NCBI GenBank assembly: GCA_002435715.1
Contig: DISD01000072.1
Span: 12,798-76,797, forward strand
Source of the DNA: Rhodospirillaceae bacterium UBA6219
GTDB taxonomy: Bacteria; Pseudomonadota; Alphaproteobacteria; Rhodospirillales; Magnetospirillaceae
Direction: 5' to 3'
DNA length: 64,000 nt
The notes below the pieces were generated by a model, which was not told the DNA's origin, did not search any database, and saw only the letters and a list, made by a program, of their open reading frames with translations. The position numbers and the translations under genes are program-made. Positions 42,880-52,500 of this stretch are shown here, piece after piece (within the stretch, counting starts at the first letter, position 1; every line of letters starts with the position of its first letter).

Positions 42880-43191
42880 CGTCCTACTCTCCCTGACCAT
42901 CTTGTTTGCGGGGGCGTGCGGCATTGTCCGGACGCGATCTCCCCCCTTCGGCCCAATCGGTCGCTCGGCCGGAAGGGCTCGGATTCCCTCTCTCAATTCA
43001 TCGTGTCCAGGTAGCTTTCCGCCTGCCTTGGAACCGTCCCTGTCCGGGCTTTTTTATGCGGCTCTCGTCGCGGTCAAAGTGACGCGGCGGGCCAATCGCC
43101 CTTGTTACATTAATGGATCATAATATTATGGACTTCCAGGTTCCAAGAGGATTCTTTTAGCAAAGACGAAAAACGTCGCAGGGAGTTTGCA
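42880..43191. other. Intergenic control region between dsrA and the divergent genes
   Basis: About 310 nt without a credible gene. It must hold the dsr promoter (minus strand) and probably that of the dioxygenase (plus strand). A perfect 12-bp palindrome CATAATATTATG lies at 43119-43130 in an AT-rich patch and could be a -10 region or operator. No clear FNR, sigma-54 or ECF site was seen. Confidence 0.5.
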
Positions 43192-43290
43192 ATGACAAAT
43201 AATACCCACCCCGGTAATGTCCTAAGTTACTGTAAAAACGTTATTTGCTGCGCTGGCGAATTTAATGCTGCAGCGCAAGAAAAGGGGTGA
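43192..43290 (+). CDS. Candidate 32-aa cysteine-containing leader/mini-protein
   Basis: Short frame ATG...TGA preceded by CAGGGAG at 7-nt spacing: MTNNTHPGNVLSYCKNVICC then AGEFNAAAQEKG. Three Cys codons fall close together (C14, C19, C20). It ends 5 nt before the dioxygenase ATG, so it may be a translationally coupled leader or a small protein. Nothing similar is known to me; existence is inferred from the ribosome-binding site only. Confidence 0.4.
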   Translation: MTNNTHPGNVLSYCKNVICCAGEFNAAAQEKG

Positions 43291-43295
43291 GCGTC

Positions 43296-44159
43296 ATGGC
43301 TTTCGACCTGGATGACGCGGCCGGTTACGGTCGTTGGCGTGATCAAAAGTTGTCGTCGCGCCCCATCGATTTGACCCAATTGGTGGTCGAGGTGGGCGAC
43401 ATCGCGGCGCTGACCGCCTCCGAGTCCGAGGCTTTGCGGGCGCAGGTGCGGCGCAGCAACATGGCGCTTTATGTGGAAACGAAAACGTCAGCAGACCGTG
43501 ACGACAAACTGGCGGTGGCGGCCTTGGGGCAGCACTTCGGATTGCGGTCCTTGGATCGCAACCATCTGGCCGACGATGACGGCATCACCCCCTTGGCGGT
43601 GGCGTCCGAGGGCGCGCGGGCCCGCTATATCCCTTATACCGAACGCCCCATCGCCTGGCACACCGACGGTTATTACAATCCCGCCGCCACCCGGGTGCGC
43701 TCGCTGATCCTGCATTGCAGCCGGCCGGCGGCCCAGGGCGGCGAGAACAAGCTGATGGACCCCGATCTGCTGTACATCCAATTGCGTGAGCGTGATCCCG
43801 ATCTGGTCCGGGTCCTGTCGCAGCCTGGGGCCATGACCATTCCCGGCAACGAAGACGAAGGCATGACCCGACCGGCGATGACCGGACCGGTGTTCTTTAC
43901 CGAGGACGGGCGGCTGGCCATGCGTTACACGGCGCGCACCCGGTCCATCGAATGGCATGCCGATGCCGTCGCCGCAGCACAAATCATCCGCGAAATCCTG
44001 GATGCGGGCGGCGCCGACATCTTCACTGGCCGATTGCAGGCGGGATGGGGACTTTTGTGCAACAACGTGCTGCACACTCGCGAACGCTTCGTCGATGACC
44101 CGACGCGACCACGCCTGTTGTACCGGGCGCGGTATCACGACAGAATTCAGGGAAGTTGA
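43296..44159 (+). CDS. TauD/TfdA-like Fe(II)/2-oxoglutarate dioxygenase
   Basis: 287 aa. The metal motif HxD is at H122/D124 (AWHTDGYYNPA). The distal histidine is in NNVLHTRERF, and the 2-oxoglutarate arginine is probably in RPRLLYRARY. Members oxidise taurine, alkyl sulfates or other small acids. Divergent from the dsr operon, so a link to sulfur metabolism is possible but not shown. ATG at 43296 preferred over GTG at 43287, with AAGGGG upstream. Confidence 0.85.
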   Translation: MAFDLDDAAGYGRWRDQKLSSRPIDLTQLVVEVGDIAALTASESEALRAQVRRSNMALYVETKTSADRDDKLAVAALGQHFGLRSLDRNHLADDDGITPLAVASEGARARYIPYTERPIAWHTDGYYNPAATRVRSLILHCSRPAAQGGENKLMDPDLLYIQLRERDPDLVRVLSQPGAMTIPGNEDEGMTRPAMTGPVFFTEDGRLAMRYTARTRSIEWHADAVAAAQIIREILDAGGADIFTGRLQAGWGLLCNNVLHTRERFVDDPTRPRLLYRARYHDRIQGS

Positions 44160-44243
44160 ACCGGCGTCCGAGCAGCCCGGCACGGGCCAATATTGAAAAA
44201 CAGCCGTTTCGGCATGGGCTGAATCGGCACAAGGGAGAAAACC

Positions 44244-44456
44244 ATGTCGGAAGAACAGATCACCCCACTGGCCGAGATCGAGGCGCCGTGGAGCCGTCAC
44301 CTCAGCCTGTCGGCGGTGGACCATGACAGCGGTCTGCGCATGTTGCGGCTGCGCATCAAGGAAGGCCGGGCGCGTTTCACCATCATCGATCTGGATGAAC
44401 GCACCGCCCGCCAATTGGCCCAACACCTGAGCGATTGGGCCGACGCACAGAAATAG
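44244..44456 (+). CDS. Small conserved-looking hypothetical protein
   Basis: 70 aa: EIEAPWSRHLSLSAVDHDSG, then LRMLRLRIKEGRARFTIIDLD and ARQLAQHLSDWA. Beta-beta-alpha-like pattern, no known motif. AAGGGAGAAAACC precedes the ATG. Follows the dioxygenase by 84 nt on the same strand. Function unknown. Confidence 0.7.
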   Translation: MSEEQITPLAEIEAPWSRHLSLSAVDHDSGLRMLRLRIKEGRARFTIIDLDERTARQLAQHLSDWADAQK

Positions 44457-44459
44457 GGG

Positions 44460-44481
44460 GCGCGGGATTTATTTCCCGCGC
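44460..44481. terminator. Stem-loop between convergent genes
   Basis: GCGCGGGA / TCCCGCGC with a 6-nt loop, overlapping the last codons of the S41 peptidase gene. No T-run. Could stop transcription weakly from both sides. Confidence 0.4.
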
Positions 44482-45695
44482 ACCGTCTTCAGCGCCATGT
44501 CCAATTGGGAATCGCCGGTTTCGGACGGGGCGATTTCGATATCGGGGGTGATGCCGATGCCGTCCACCGGTTGGTTGCTGGGGCGGAAATAGCGGGCGAT
44601 GGTGACGCGGATGCCGCCTTCCGACACTTCCTGCAACACCTGGACGCTGCCCTTGCCATAGCTTTTCTGGCCGACCAGCACCGCACGCTTGTTGTCCTTC
44701 AAGGCCCCGGCGACGATTTCCGAGGCCGAGGCGCTGCCGCCGTCGATCATCACCACCATGGGAACGCCCGGCAAAATCTCGCCGGCCCGGCCGCTGCGGT
44801 TCTCGCTGTCGTCGGGTTCGCGGGCTTTGGTGCTGACGATGGGGACGGCGCCCAGGAACAAATCGGCCATGCGCACCGCTTCGTCCAGCACGCCCCCGGG
44901 ATTGCGCCGCAGATCCAGCACGATGCCTTTCAGCCCGAACGCCGATTGTTTTTCCAGTTCCTGGATTTCCTGGCGCAGCATGGACGACACCCCGCCCGAG
45001 AATTGGCTGACGCGGACCACGGCGACGTCGCCTTCCAGCCGGCCCTTGACCGGGTGCAGGCGGATGATGTCACGGGTAATGGTGACCTCGCGCTGTTTGC
45101 CGTCCGGGGATTGCAGCAACAGGCGCACGTCATGACCCACCGGGCCACGGATACGGCTGACCACTTGCGACAGGGTGCGGCCTTCCACCGGTTCGCCGTC
45201 CACCGCCATCACCTGGTCGTCGGGTTTGATGCCGGCGGCGGCGGCGGGTGACCCGTCGATGGGGCTGACCACCATCACCTTCTTGTCCTTCATGGCCAGT
45301 TCCATGCCGACACCGCTGAACTTGCCCGACACCGAGACCTGCATGTCCTTCCATTCGCTGGGCGACAAATAGGCGGTATGGGGGTCCAGCACGTGGGTCA
45401 GCTCGGCGGTGGCGGCCTGGAAGCCTTCCTCCAGGCTGGCCGGCTTGGCGGCGATGCTGGCGGCGGCCTTTTCGGCCAGCGGATGGGTGGAACGGGCGTC
45501 GATGTGGCGGGCGGCGATCTTTTCGATGATCTCGTCGAGCAATTCCACCTTGGGCTCGGCCGCCTGTTCGGTTTGGCCGGCCTTTTGGAAAGCGTCACGC
45601 AAAAGCGCGCGGTCGGCGCGGTCGGCCCAGGCGGCAGAGCTGGCGAAACCCAGGCTGACGGACGCGACAAGCGCCCGGTGAAGTCCCGTCCTCAT
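44469..45695 (-). CDS. ctpA: Exported C-terminal processing peptidase (S41 family)
   Basis: 408 aa. Signal peptide (LVASVSLGFASSAAWA/DRA), a PDZ domain at about 130-210 (VSGKFSGVGMEL, SPAAAAGIKPDDQVMAVDG) and the S41 core with nucleophile serine in GGSASASEIVAGAL and the general-base lysine in GQKSYGKGSVQ. Periplasmic protease of the Prc/CtpA type. Its ATG overlaps the TGA of the upstream chemoreceptor gene, an unusual pairing. Confidence 0.92.
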   Translation of the reverse strand: MRTGLHRALVASVSLGFASSAAWADRADRALLRDAFQKAGQTEQAAEPKVELLDEIIEKIAARHIDARSTHPLAEKAAASIAAKPASLEEGFQAATAELTHVLDPHTAYLSPSEWKDMQVSVSGKFSGVGMELAMKDKKVMVVSPIDGSPAAAAGIKPDDQVMAVDGEPVEGRTLSQVVSRIRGPVGHDVRLLLQSPDGKQREVTITRDIIRLHPVKGRLEGDVAVVRVSQFSGGVSSMLRQEIQELEKQSAFGLKGIVLDLRRNPGGVLDEAVRMADLFLGAVPIVSTKAREPDDSENRSGRAGEILPGVPMVVMIDGGSASASEIVAGALKDNKRAVLVGQKSYGKGSVQVLQEVSEGGIRVTIARYFRPSNQPVDGIGITPDIEIAPSETGDSQLDMALKTVRGK

Positions 45696-47986
45696 CCCTG
45701 CTTTCCACCGCCGTGAGCCTGAATGTCGTCGGCCAATTGGTCCAGGACCTTCATCACGGCCCCGGAAGCGGCATCCATCTCGCGGATGGCCTGGGCGCAG
45801 CCGGCGGCATCGCCTTGTTCGTGGCAGGCCAGGGCGCGCTTGCCGGCGGCGTGGACCTTGGTATGCGGTTCCAACAGGCGGGTGAAATGGGGCGAACGGG
45901 TGATCTTGTCTTCCTTCACCGCGTCATACCAAGTGCCCAAGCGGCAGTTATGGTGATCGGACAGTTTGGCGGCGACCAGGGCGTTGCGGCCGGCGGCCGC
46001 GTCCTTGACCGTTTTGCAGAAGGTGTCGTGGTCGATCTTGGTGGAGCGGACCAAGGCGGCGTGGTGGCGCATGCCCCCGGTCGAGGACGAATCGACGACG
46101 AAGAAGGCCATTTGTTCTTCCAGGCCTTCGGCGGCGTGGGCCAGGGATTGGGCGGCGGCGGCGGATTCTTCCACCAGGGCGGCGTTTTGCTGGGTCATTT
46201 CGTCCATCTGGCTGACGGCGGAATTGACCTGGTCGATGCCGCTGGCCTGTTCGCCGCTGGCCGAGGCGATCTCGGCGACGATGTCGGCCACCCGTTTGAC
46301 GCTGCCCAGGATGTCGGCCAGGGTGTCGCCGGCACTTTTGACCAATTCGGCCCCCGAGCGCACCTGGGTCGAGCTTTCGGCGATCAGGCCCTTGATTTCC
46401 TTCGAGGCTTCGGCCGAACGCTGGGCTAGGTTGCGGACCTCCTGGGCCACCACGGCAAAGCCCTTGCCGGCTTCACCGGCGCGGGCCGCCTCGACCGCCG
46501 CATTCAGCGCCAACAAATTGGTCTGGAAGGCGATTTCGTCGATCATGCCGACGATGTCTTCGATTTTCTTCGAACTGCTTTCGATACGGCCCATGGCGGC
46601 GATGGCGTCGGTCACCACCTGACCGCCATTGGCGGCGACTTGGCGGGCGTCGGCGGCCAATTGGTCGGCGGCCTGGGCGTTGGCGGCATTCTGGCGCACG
46701 GTGGCGGCCAATTCTTCCATGGAGGCGGCGGTTTCTTCCAACGCGCTGGCCTGTTGTTCCGAGCGTTCCGACAGATCCTGGCTGCCGGCCGCCACTTCCG
46801 AGGCCGAGGTGGTGATGGTCTTGGTCGCCTGGTCGATGGTGCCGACGATGGTCGACAATTTGGCGGCGGTTTGATTCAAGTCGGTCTTCAGCCGTCCGAA
46901 GATGCCGTCGTAATCGCCGGTGATGCGCTTGGTCAGGTCACCGGTAGCCAGCGCGCCCAGGACCTGGGCCACTTCGTTCAGGGCGTGGCCGGTGCGGCCG
47001 ACCATGGAATTGACGCTTTGGCAAAGCGTCAGCAAGAAGCCATCCATGCCAGAGGTTTCAATGCGCCGTTCCATGTCGCCTTCCGACGCCGCCTTGGCCA
47101 GGGCGGCCACTTCGGCGACGATGGCGGCTTCGTTCCGGCGTTGGGCTTCGTCTTGCACCCGGGCGGCTTCGGCCTGTTCGTGTTGTTCCTGTTCGGCTTG
47201 TCGCTTGTCGACGGCGTTTTTCCTGAACACCTGCAGCGCTTGGGCCATGGCGCCGATCTCGTCGCGTTGCGTCAAGGCGGGGATGGTGATGTCCAGCTTG
47301 CCGGCGGCCAATTGCTCCATCGCCGCGGTCATGGCGACGATGCCACCGGCCACCGAGCGCACGATCAACACCGCCAAGCCGATGGCCAGCAGCAAACCGC
47401 CGAACATCAGGCCAAGATTGATCACCAGGGCCCATTCATAATCGGATTGGGCGTTTTGGTATTCTGACTTGGCGATTTCGGCCTGCAGGTTCTGCAAGCG
47501 GTCCAGGCTGCCCAGGGCGGCGGCGAACTTGACCGCCGCGTCCACCTGCATGTTGGCGGTGGCGTCGGCGAAACGGCCGTCGGCCGCCAGTCGCATGGTG
47601 TTGGTGCGGCTTTCGGCATAGGCGGCCAGTTGACGGGCCAGGCTGTCGGCCAGGGCCTTTTCCTCGGCATTCAGTTGGGCGGCCATGTATTGGCCCCACA
47701 TACCGTTGATCTCGGCCTGCAGCCGGGCGGTGTCGGTGGTCAGGCGTTCGGCCTCGGCCACCGAGCCGCCGCTGGCCGCCAGGATGGCGTTGGCCCGCAT
47801 GCGGTGCAGCCGGTCTTGAATGTTGGACAATTGGACCAGTGGGACCGCCCGGTCCACATAGACGCTACGCAGGCTGTCGGCCAAGTGGCCGGTGGTGGAC
47901 AACCCTTTGCCGCCGACCACCAGGACCAGGACGGCCAGGATGGCGGTCAGCAGGGCCAGGCGTAAGCCGATACGCAGATTGGACAT
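45692..47986 (-). CDS. Methyl-accepting chemotaxis protein with C-terminal CZB zinc-sensing domain
   Basis: 764 aa. One helix near residue 10, a four-helix periplasmic domain (about 35-190), a second helix, HAMP-like region, a long signalling coiled coil with the conserved hairpin IVGMIDEIAFQTNLLALNAA, and at the end a CZB domain (HHAALV...HHNCRLGTWYDAV...H...ACH), which binds zinc through His/Cys. The start at 47986 begins the membrane anchor; the frame is open further upstream. Overlaps the protease gene by 4 nt. Confidence 0.93.
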   Translation of the reverse strand: MSNLRIGLRLALLTAILAVLVLVVGGKGLSTTGHLADSLRSVYVDRAVPLVQLSNIQDRLHRMRANAILAASGGSVAEAERLTTDTARLQAEINGMWGQYMAAQLNAEEKALADSLARQLAAYAESRTNTMRLAADGRFADATANMQVDAAVKFAAALGSLDRLQNLQAEIAKSEYQNAQSDYEWALVINLGLMFGGLLLAIGLAVLIVRSVAGGIVAMTAAMEQLAAGKLDITIPALTQRDEIGAMAQALQVFRKNAVDKRQAEQEQHEQAEAARVQDEAQRRNEAAIVAEVAALAKAASEGDMERRIETSGMDGFLLTLCQSVNSMVGRTGHALNEVAQVLGALATGDLTKRITGDYDGIFGRLKTDLNQTAAKLSTIVGTIDQATKTITTSASEVAAGSQDLSERSEQQASALEETAASMEELAATVRQNAANAQAADQLAADARQVAANGGQVVTDAIAAMGRIESSSKKIEDIVGMIDEIAFQTNLLALNAAVEAARAGEAGKGFAVVAQEVRNLAQRSAEASKEIKGLIAESSTQVRSGAELVKSAGDTLADILGSVKRVADIVAEIASASGEQASGIDQVNSAVSQMDEMTQQNAALVEESAAAAQSLAHAAEGLEEQMAFFVVDSSSTGGMRHHAALVRSTKIDHDTFCKTVKDAAAGRNALVAAKLSDHHNCRLGTWYDAVKEDKITRSPHFTRLLEPHTKVHAAGKRALACHEQGDAAGCAQAIREMDAASGAVMKVLDQLADDIQAHGGGKQG

Positions 47987-48086
47987 GATGCCCCTATCCC
48001 CTGGAACCAGTTGTTCGGACAGGGGGGGATTGGGGCATGGGGAAACGCCGGAGTCAAGCCGGGGAAGCCATGACGGCCTTCCCCTT

Positions 48087-48944
48087 TCAATCACAGGGTA
48101 TCAGTTCCTGGACGTAAGGGGGCAAGGCGAAGGCCGCCTTATGCACTTCGGGACTGTAATAGCGGGTGGCGACCGGGGCCGCCTGGAAGCGGGCGCGGAG
48201 GGTTTCGAGGCTTTCATCACGGGCACGGGGACTGGCCGAGGCCCATCCCAAGGCCATCATTCCGCCCACATAGGTGGGAACGGCGGCCAGGAAGAAGCCG
48301 ACATCGGCGTAATAGGGACGGCGCCGCTTCCAGGTGTCGGTGACTTCCTCGCCCTGCAGGAAGGGCACGCCGTTCTGGTTGACGACGATGCCGTCGGCGT
48401 TCAGGCAGCGGGCGCAATCCTTGTAGAATTCTTCGGTGAACAGCACGCCGCCGGGGCCGATGGGGTCGGTGGAATCGATGACGATCAGGTCGAATTTGCG
48501 GGTCGTCCCGGCCATGTATTTCAAGCCGTCGGCGATGACGATCTCGGTGCGCGGGTCGTCGAAGGCGCCAGCCGACACGCTGGGCATGTGGGTGCGGCAG
48601 AATTCCACCACCTGGGCGTCGATTTCCACCAGCACCGCCTGTTCCACCGATTGGTGCTTCAGGATCTCGCGCAGCATGCCGCCATCGCCGCCGCCGACCA
48701 CGCAGGCGGTCTTGACCGCGCCATGGGCGTAGACGGGCACGTGGGCCAGCATTTCGTGATAGATGAATTCGTCACCGGTGGTGACCTGGATCACCCCGTC
48801 CAGGGTCAACACCCGGCCGAAGCCGGGCGTTTCGAACAAAACGATTTCCTGTAACCCGTCATTGGTGCGGAACAGCTCGCGGGTGACCTGAAAGCTTTGG
48901 CGCCAATGGGGGTACAGTTGTTCACGGAACCACGATTCGCTCAC
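48087..48944 (-). CDS. speE: Polyamine aminopropyltransferase (spermidine synthase)
   Basis: 285 aa. GGGDGGMLRE (dcSAM binding), VEIDAQVVEFCR, and DLIVIDSTDPIGPG with the catalytic aspartate. Transfers aminopropyl from decarboxylated SAM to putrescine. Overlaps the speD stop by 4 nt, so both steps of spermidine synthesis are coupled. Confidence 0.95.
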   Translation of the reverse strand: MSESWFREQLYPHWRQSFQVTRELFRTNDGLQEIVLFETPGFGRVLTLDGVIQVTTGDEFIYHEMLAHVPVYAHGAVKTACVVGGGDGGMLREILKHQSVEQAVLVEIDAQVVEFCRTHMPSVSAGAFDDPRTEIVIADGLKYMAGTTRKFDLIVIDSTDPIGPGGVLFTEEFYKDCARCLNADGIVVNQNGVPFLQGEEVTDTWKRRRPYYADVGFFLAAVPTYVGGMMALGWASASPRARDESLETLRARFQAAPVATRYYSPEVHKAAFALPPYVQELIPCD

Positions 48945-49432
48945 GGAATCAGGCCCCGCTTGTTTTCCGCCAAGGTGACGGTTTCAGGGCTGAAGGCTTC
49001 CTTCAGGATGGGGATCGCCTTGTAGGGATCGCAATCGCCGCACATGAAGATGTCCAGCGCCGCATAGCCGCGTTCCGGCCAGGAATGGATGGAAATGTGG
49101 CTTTCCGCCAGCACCAACACCCCGGAAATCCCGCCATTGGGCTGGAAGTGGTGCAGGTGGCAATGCAGGATGGTGGCGCCGCCTTCAATGGCGGAACGGC
49201 GCAGGGCCTCTTCCACCAATTCGATGTCGTCCAGTTTGCTGGCGCCCCAAAGGTCGATCAGCAGATGCGTGCCGGCGAACTTCACGCCGTTGCGCGACAC
49301 GTAATAATCCTTGCCGTTGTCGGCTTCGGGCCAGGACTTCTTGTCCTGGTTCATTTCGACCACGGTGCTGTCTTGGGTATTCCTCGGATCGACCCCCGAG
49401 TTCATCCCCAGTCGGGCAAGAGCCTGAGCCAT
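48941..49432 (-). CDS. speD: S-adenosylmethionine decarboxylase proenzyme
   Basis: 163 aa, class 1B-type. The self-cleavage site precedes S111 in ESHISIHSWPE, generating the pyruvoyl cofactor; catalytic H116 and C131 (FMCGDCDPYKA) follow. About 40 N-terminal residues precede the usual family start (KDYYVSRNGVKFAG), which may be an extension. The annotated ATG has GGAGGGG upstream; the leader before it contains competing C/G runs. Confidence 0.92.
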   Translation of the reverse strand: MAQALARLGMNSGVDPRNTQDSTVVEMNQDKKSWPEADNGKDYYVSRNGVKFAGTHLLIDLWGASKLDDIELVEEALRRSAIEGGATILHCHLHHFQPNGGISGVLVLAESHISIHSWPERGYAALDIFMCGDCDPYKAIPILKEAFSPETVTLAENKRGLIP

Positions 49433-49463
49433 TGCTCCCCTCCAAACCAGTAGATGGACAGAA

Positions 49464-49489
49464 AGGGGGGCTTATCCCCCAAAGGGGGG
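49464..49489 (-). promoter_or_regulatory. Possible structured leader of speD
   Basis: On the minus strand CCCCCC-TTT-GGGGG-ATAAG-CCCCCC lies 32-57 nt upstream of the speD ATG. The central G-run can pair with either C-run, giving mutually exclusive hairpins, and the downstream C-run could also partly pair with the GGAGGGG ribosome-binding site. Regulatory role is speculative. Confidence 0.3.
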
Positions 49490-49509
49490 CGCGATGCAAG
49501 GAAAAACCC

Positions 49510-52500
49510 CTAATTTATGGAAGATAAACCTTGGCTTTGCATGCGTTTCGTCCAATCGGACATGAAGTCCTGGAAGTTTTGCACCTGTTTGATCTTGTCG
49601 GCGACGGTGGCCGGATCGATGATTCCGCGTTCCGGTTCGGCGGTCAGCAGGGCGAAAGCCTCGCGGAATTCGGTCTTGTCCATCTTGACGCCGAAGGTGC
49701 GCCGCAGACGCGCCAAGCCGCGTTCGTCATGGGCCAGGGTCATGGCGGTGGCCAGGTCGACCAGACGGCGCGCCATCTTGGGTTCGATGGGAAGGTTGCC
49801 AAAGGGCGGTTCGACCATCTGTTCCAAGGCGGCGACCACTTCCGGCCAGCGTTTTTGTTCCCAGAAGATTTGTGCCCGCAATTCCTTGGCCCGTTCGGAA
49901 TTGTCGTTCAGCAGCAAGGCCAGGGCTTCGGCGGCGCGGCCCAGATCGGCCAAGGCGCGGATGCGCATGTAACGGCGCTGGTCGTAAAGATCGGCCGGCT
50001 GGTCGGGCACTTCCGAGGCGTCGAGGGCTTCCAATGCCGGGCCGGGGCGATGGTCGGACAATTGCAGGAAAGCCAGTCTGGCGCCGACCCGGGCTTTTTC
50101 CGCCCCTTGCAGGCGGAAGCGCACCTGATGGCGCAGCAATTCCGACGAGCGGTCGATCAGATCGACGGCGGCCAGCCGGTCGGCCAGCTTGCGGATCATC
50201 TCGTCGCCCTTGGTGCCCGACGGCGTCAGGTCCTGGAACTCGTCGTACAGGCCGATGGCGCTGATCGGTGACAAGCCGTCGGCCAAGCCACCCAGGAACA
50301 GCTTTTCGAAGGTGTCGTTCATCGCCTGCTGGACGTTGGCCACATCGGGATGTTCGGGGAAGTTGGTGACCACCGAACGCATCATGCGCAGGCCTTCGGC
50401 ATAGCGGCCATCGGCCACCAGCAATTCGCCCAGGCGTTTCAGCAATTGATATTCGAAATCCTCGCCGCGCCAGGCGAAGCGCAGTTTGTTCAACTGGGTG
50501 ATGGCTTCGCCGGTGGAAATCAGGCCGCGGCGCAGTTGCAGTTCGATGCGGGCGCGGCCGGCATAGGCACGGTCGGGGCGGCTTTCGCTGTCCTCGGCTT
50601 CCTTGTACTTGGCGATGGCCTGGTCCCATTGCTTGCCGGCTTCGGCGGCGATGCCCTGCATGCGGCTGATGGTGCCCAGATCGCGCGGCGACAGGCCGGG
50701 GCCGGCCATGGCCTCGATGATGCGGTTGGCGCCCTTGGCATCGCCGGCGGCGGCGGTGGAGCGGACCGCTTCGGTGCCCAGGGCCATGCGTAGACGGGCA
50801 TGCAGGCCCTTCATGTCCTCGGGGGCCAGACGCAGCAGCAGCGCTTGTTTGTTGGGCTGGTCCGATTGCTTGGACCGGGCGGCGGCCAGCCACAATTGCG
50901 CCTGCGGGTCCTTGGCCATGCCGGGGTGGGACAAATCGCGTTCGGCTTCGGGGTAATGGCCCATCATGTATTGGGCGACGCCGTGGACGCCGGCGAAATT
51001 GGGGGTGTCGACCATGGTGGGGTCGGTTTGGGCGATCAACCGCAACACCCCCAGGGCTTCCGCCGCCATGCCGTTGGACAGGTAATGGCGGGCGATTTCC
51101 AGGCGTTGGGCGTTCTTGTCCTCGGGCCGGACATAGGCCATGCGGTTCATCAGCTTTTGATGCTCGGGGACGAACTTGTCGGTGCCGCCACGCATCCAAC
51201 GGGCCAGATCCACCGGACCGCCGGGCGAAACCAGGGCACCGTCGCCGCCTTCACCGCTGCCGCCACTGCCGGCGGCGGGCAAATCGCGGGTCAGGTACAG
51301 CCCGCCGGGCATGGACACTTCGACGCCGTTGCGGTCGGCGGACAGGCGGACGCCATCGGCCTGGGGCACCAAGGCGACGCCCTGGCCAGTGGGCAGCAAT
51401 TCGGCACCGGGCACCGACAGGCCGAATTGTACGCCGGCACCGATGGCGGGAACCGGGATCACCTGGATGGTGTCACCGACTTCCGGGTCGCGCAGCACCA
51501 AGACGTTGGGGCTGGCATCGGCCACCGGGATCAGCATGCGGCCGCGATCCTCGAAGTCGAACTGACGATTGACCGGCAGCGTGGTCTTGGGGGTCAGGGG
51601 CTGTTCGGCCATGTCGAACACCCACAGGCTGCCTTCCTTGCGGATCGACGGATTGAAGCCGGCCCGGGTCAACAGGCGGATGGCGGTGCCGTTCTTCAGA
51701 TTGGGGATCTGTTCGACGGTGGTGACCACGTCGCCGCCGGTGCGCCGCATCAGCTTGGTGTCGATCTCGGTCTTCTTGTCGAAGACCAGCCACAGCCAGC
51801 CGGCGCGACGGAACACGGCGGCGCCGGTGGGTTGGTCGAAGGGCACGCCCAAGGATACCAGCGGTGCCGCCGGCTTGGGGGCGGGGGGCGGTTCGGCGGC
51901 GGCCGGGGTGGTGGCCGTCGTGCTGGGAGCCGCCGCCACCGGTGGCTGCGGTGCCGGTTCGGGCGTATTGGTGGCGGGCAACGGTTCCGAGGTGCCCATG
52001 GCCGGGGCCAGCGGCGGCGGCGGGACGCCGTTGTTACGCGGCGGTGGTTCGGAGCCGGCGGCGCGCACCAAGTCGACGGCAACCTTGGGGCCGCTGGTGA
52101 AATGGCGCACCCGCATGCCGGCGGGCATGTTCAGCACCACGGCGGTGCCGTTGCCTTGGGGGCGGATGTCGGCGACCCGCACGTCAGGGGGAAGCGAGGC
52201 GGCCAAGGCGGTGGTGTTGATCCGCGCCGGACGATCGAAGGCGATGATGGCGTCGGAATCGGCGGTGGTGACCGAATAGCCCACACTCTTTGGCCAATCG
52301 AAGACCAGGCGGTTGAAGCCGGTGTGTTCGCCGCCGCGTACCATGATGTCGGTTGCCGGGCCTTGGGCGGCTGCCGGGGCGGGTTTGACCGGTTCGGCTG
52401 GCTTCACCGGTTCGGGTTGTTTCACCGGTTCGGGGGCCTTCGCCGGTTCGGGGAGCTTGGGCAGAGGCGTCGGTTTGGTCGGTTCAGGCTTGGGGGCGGC

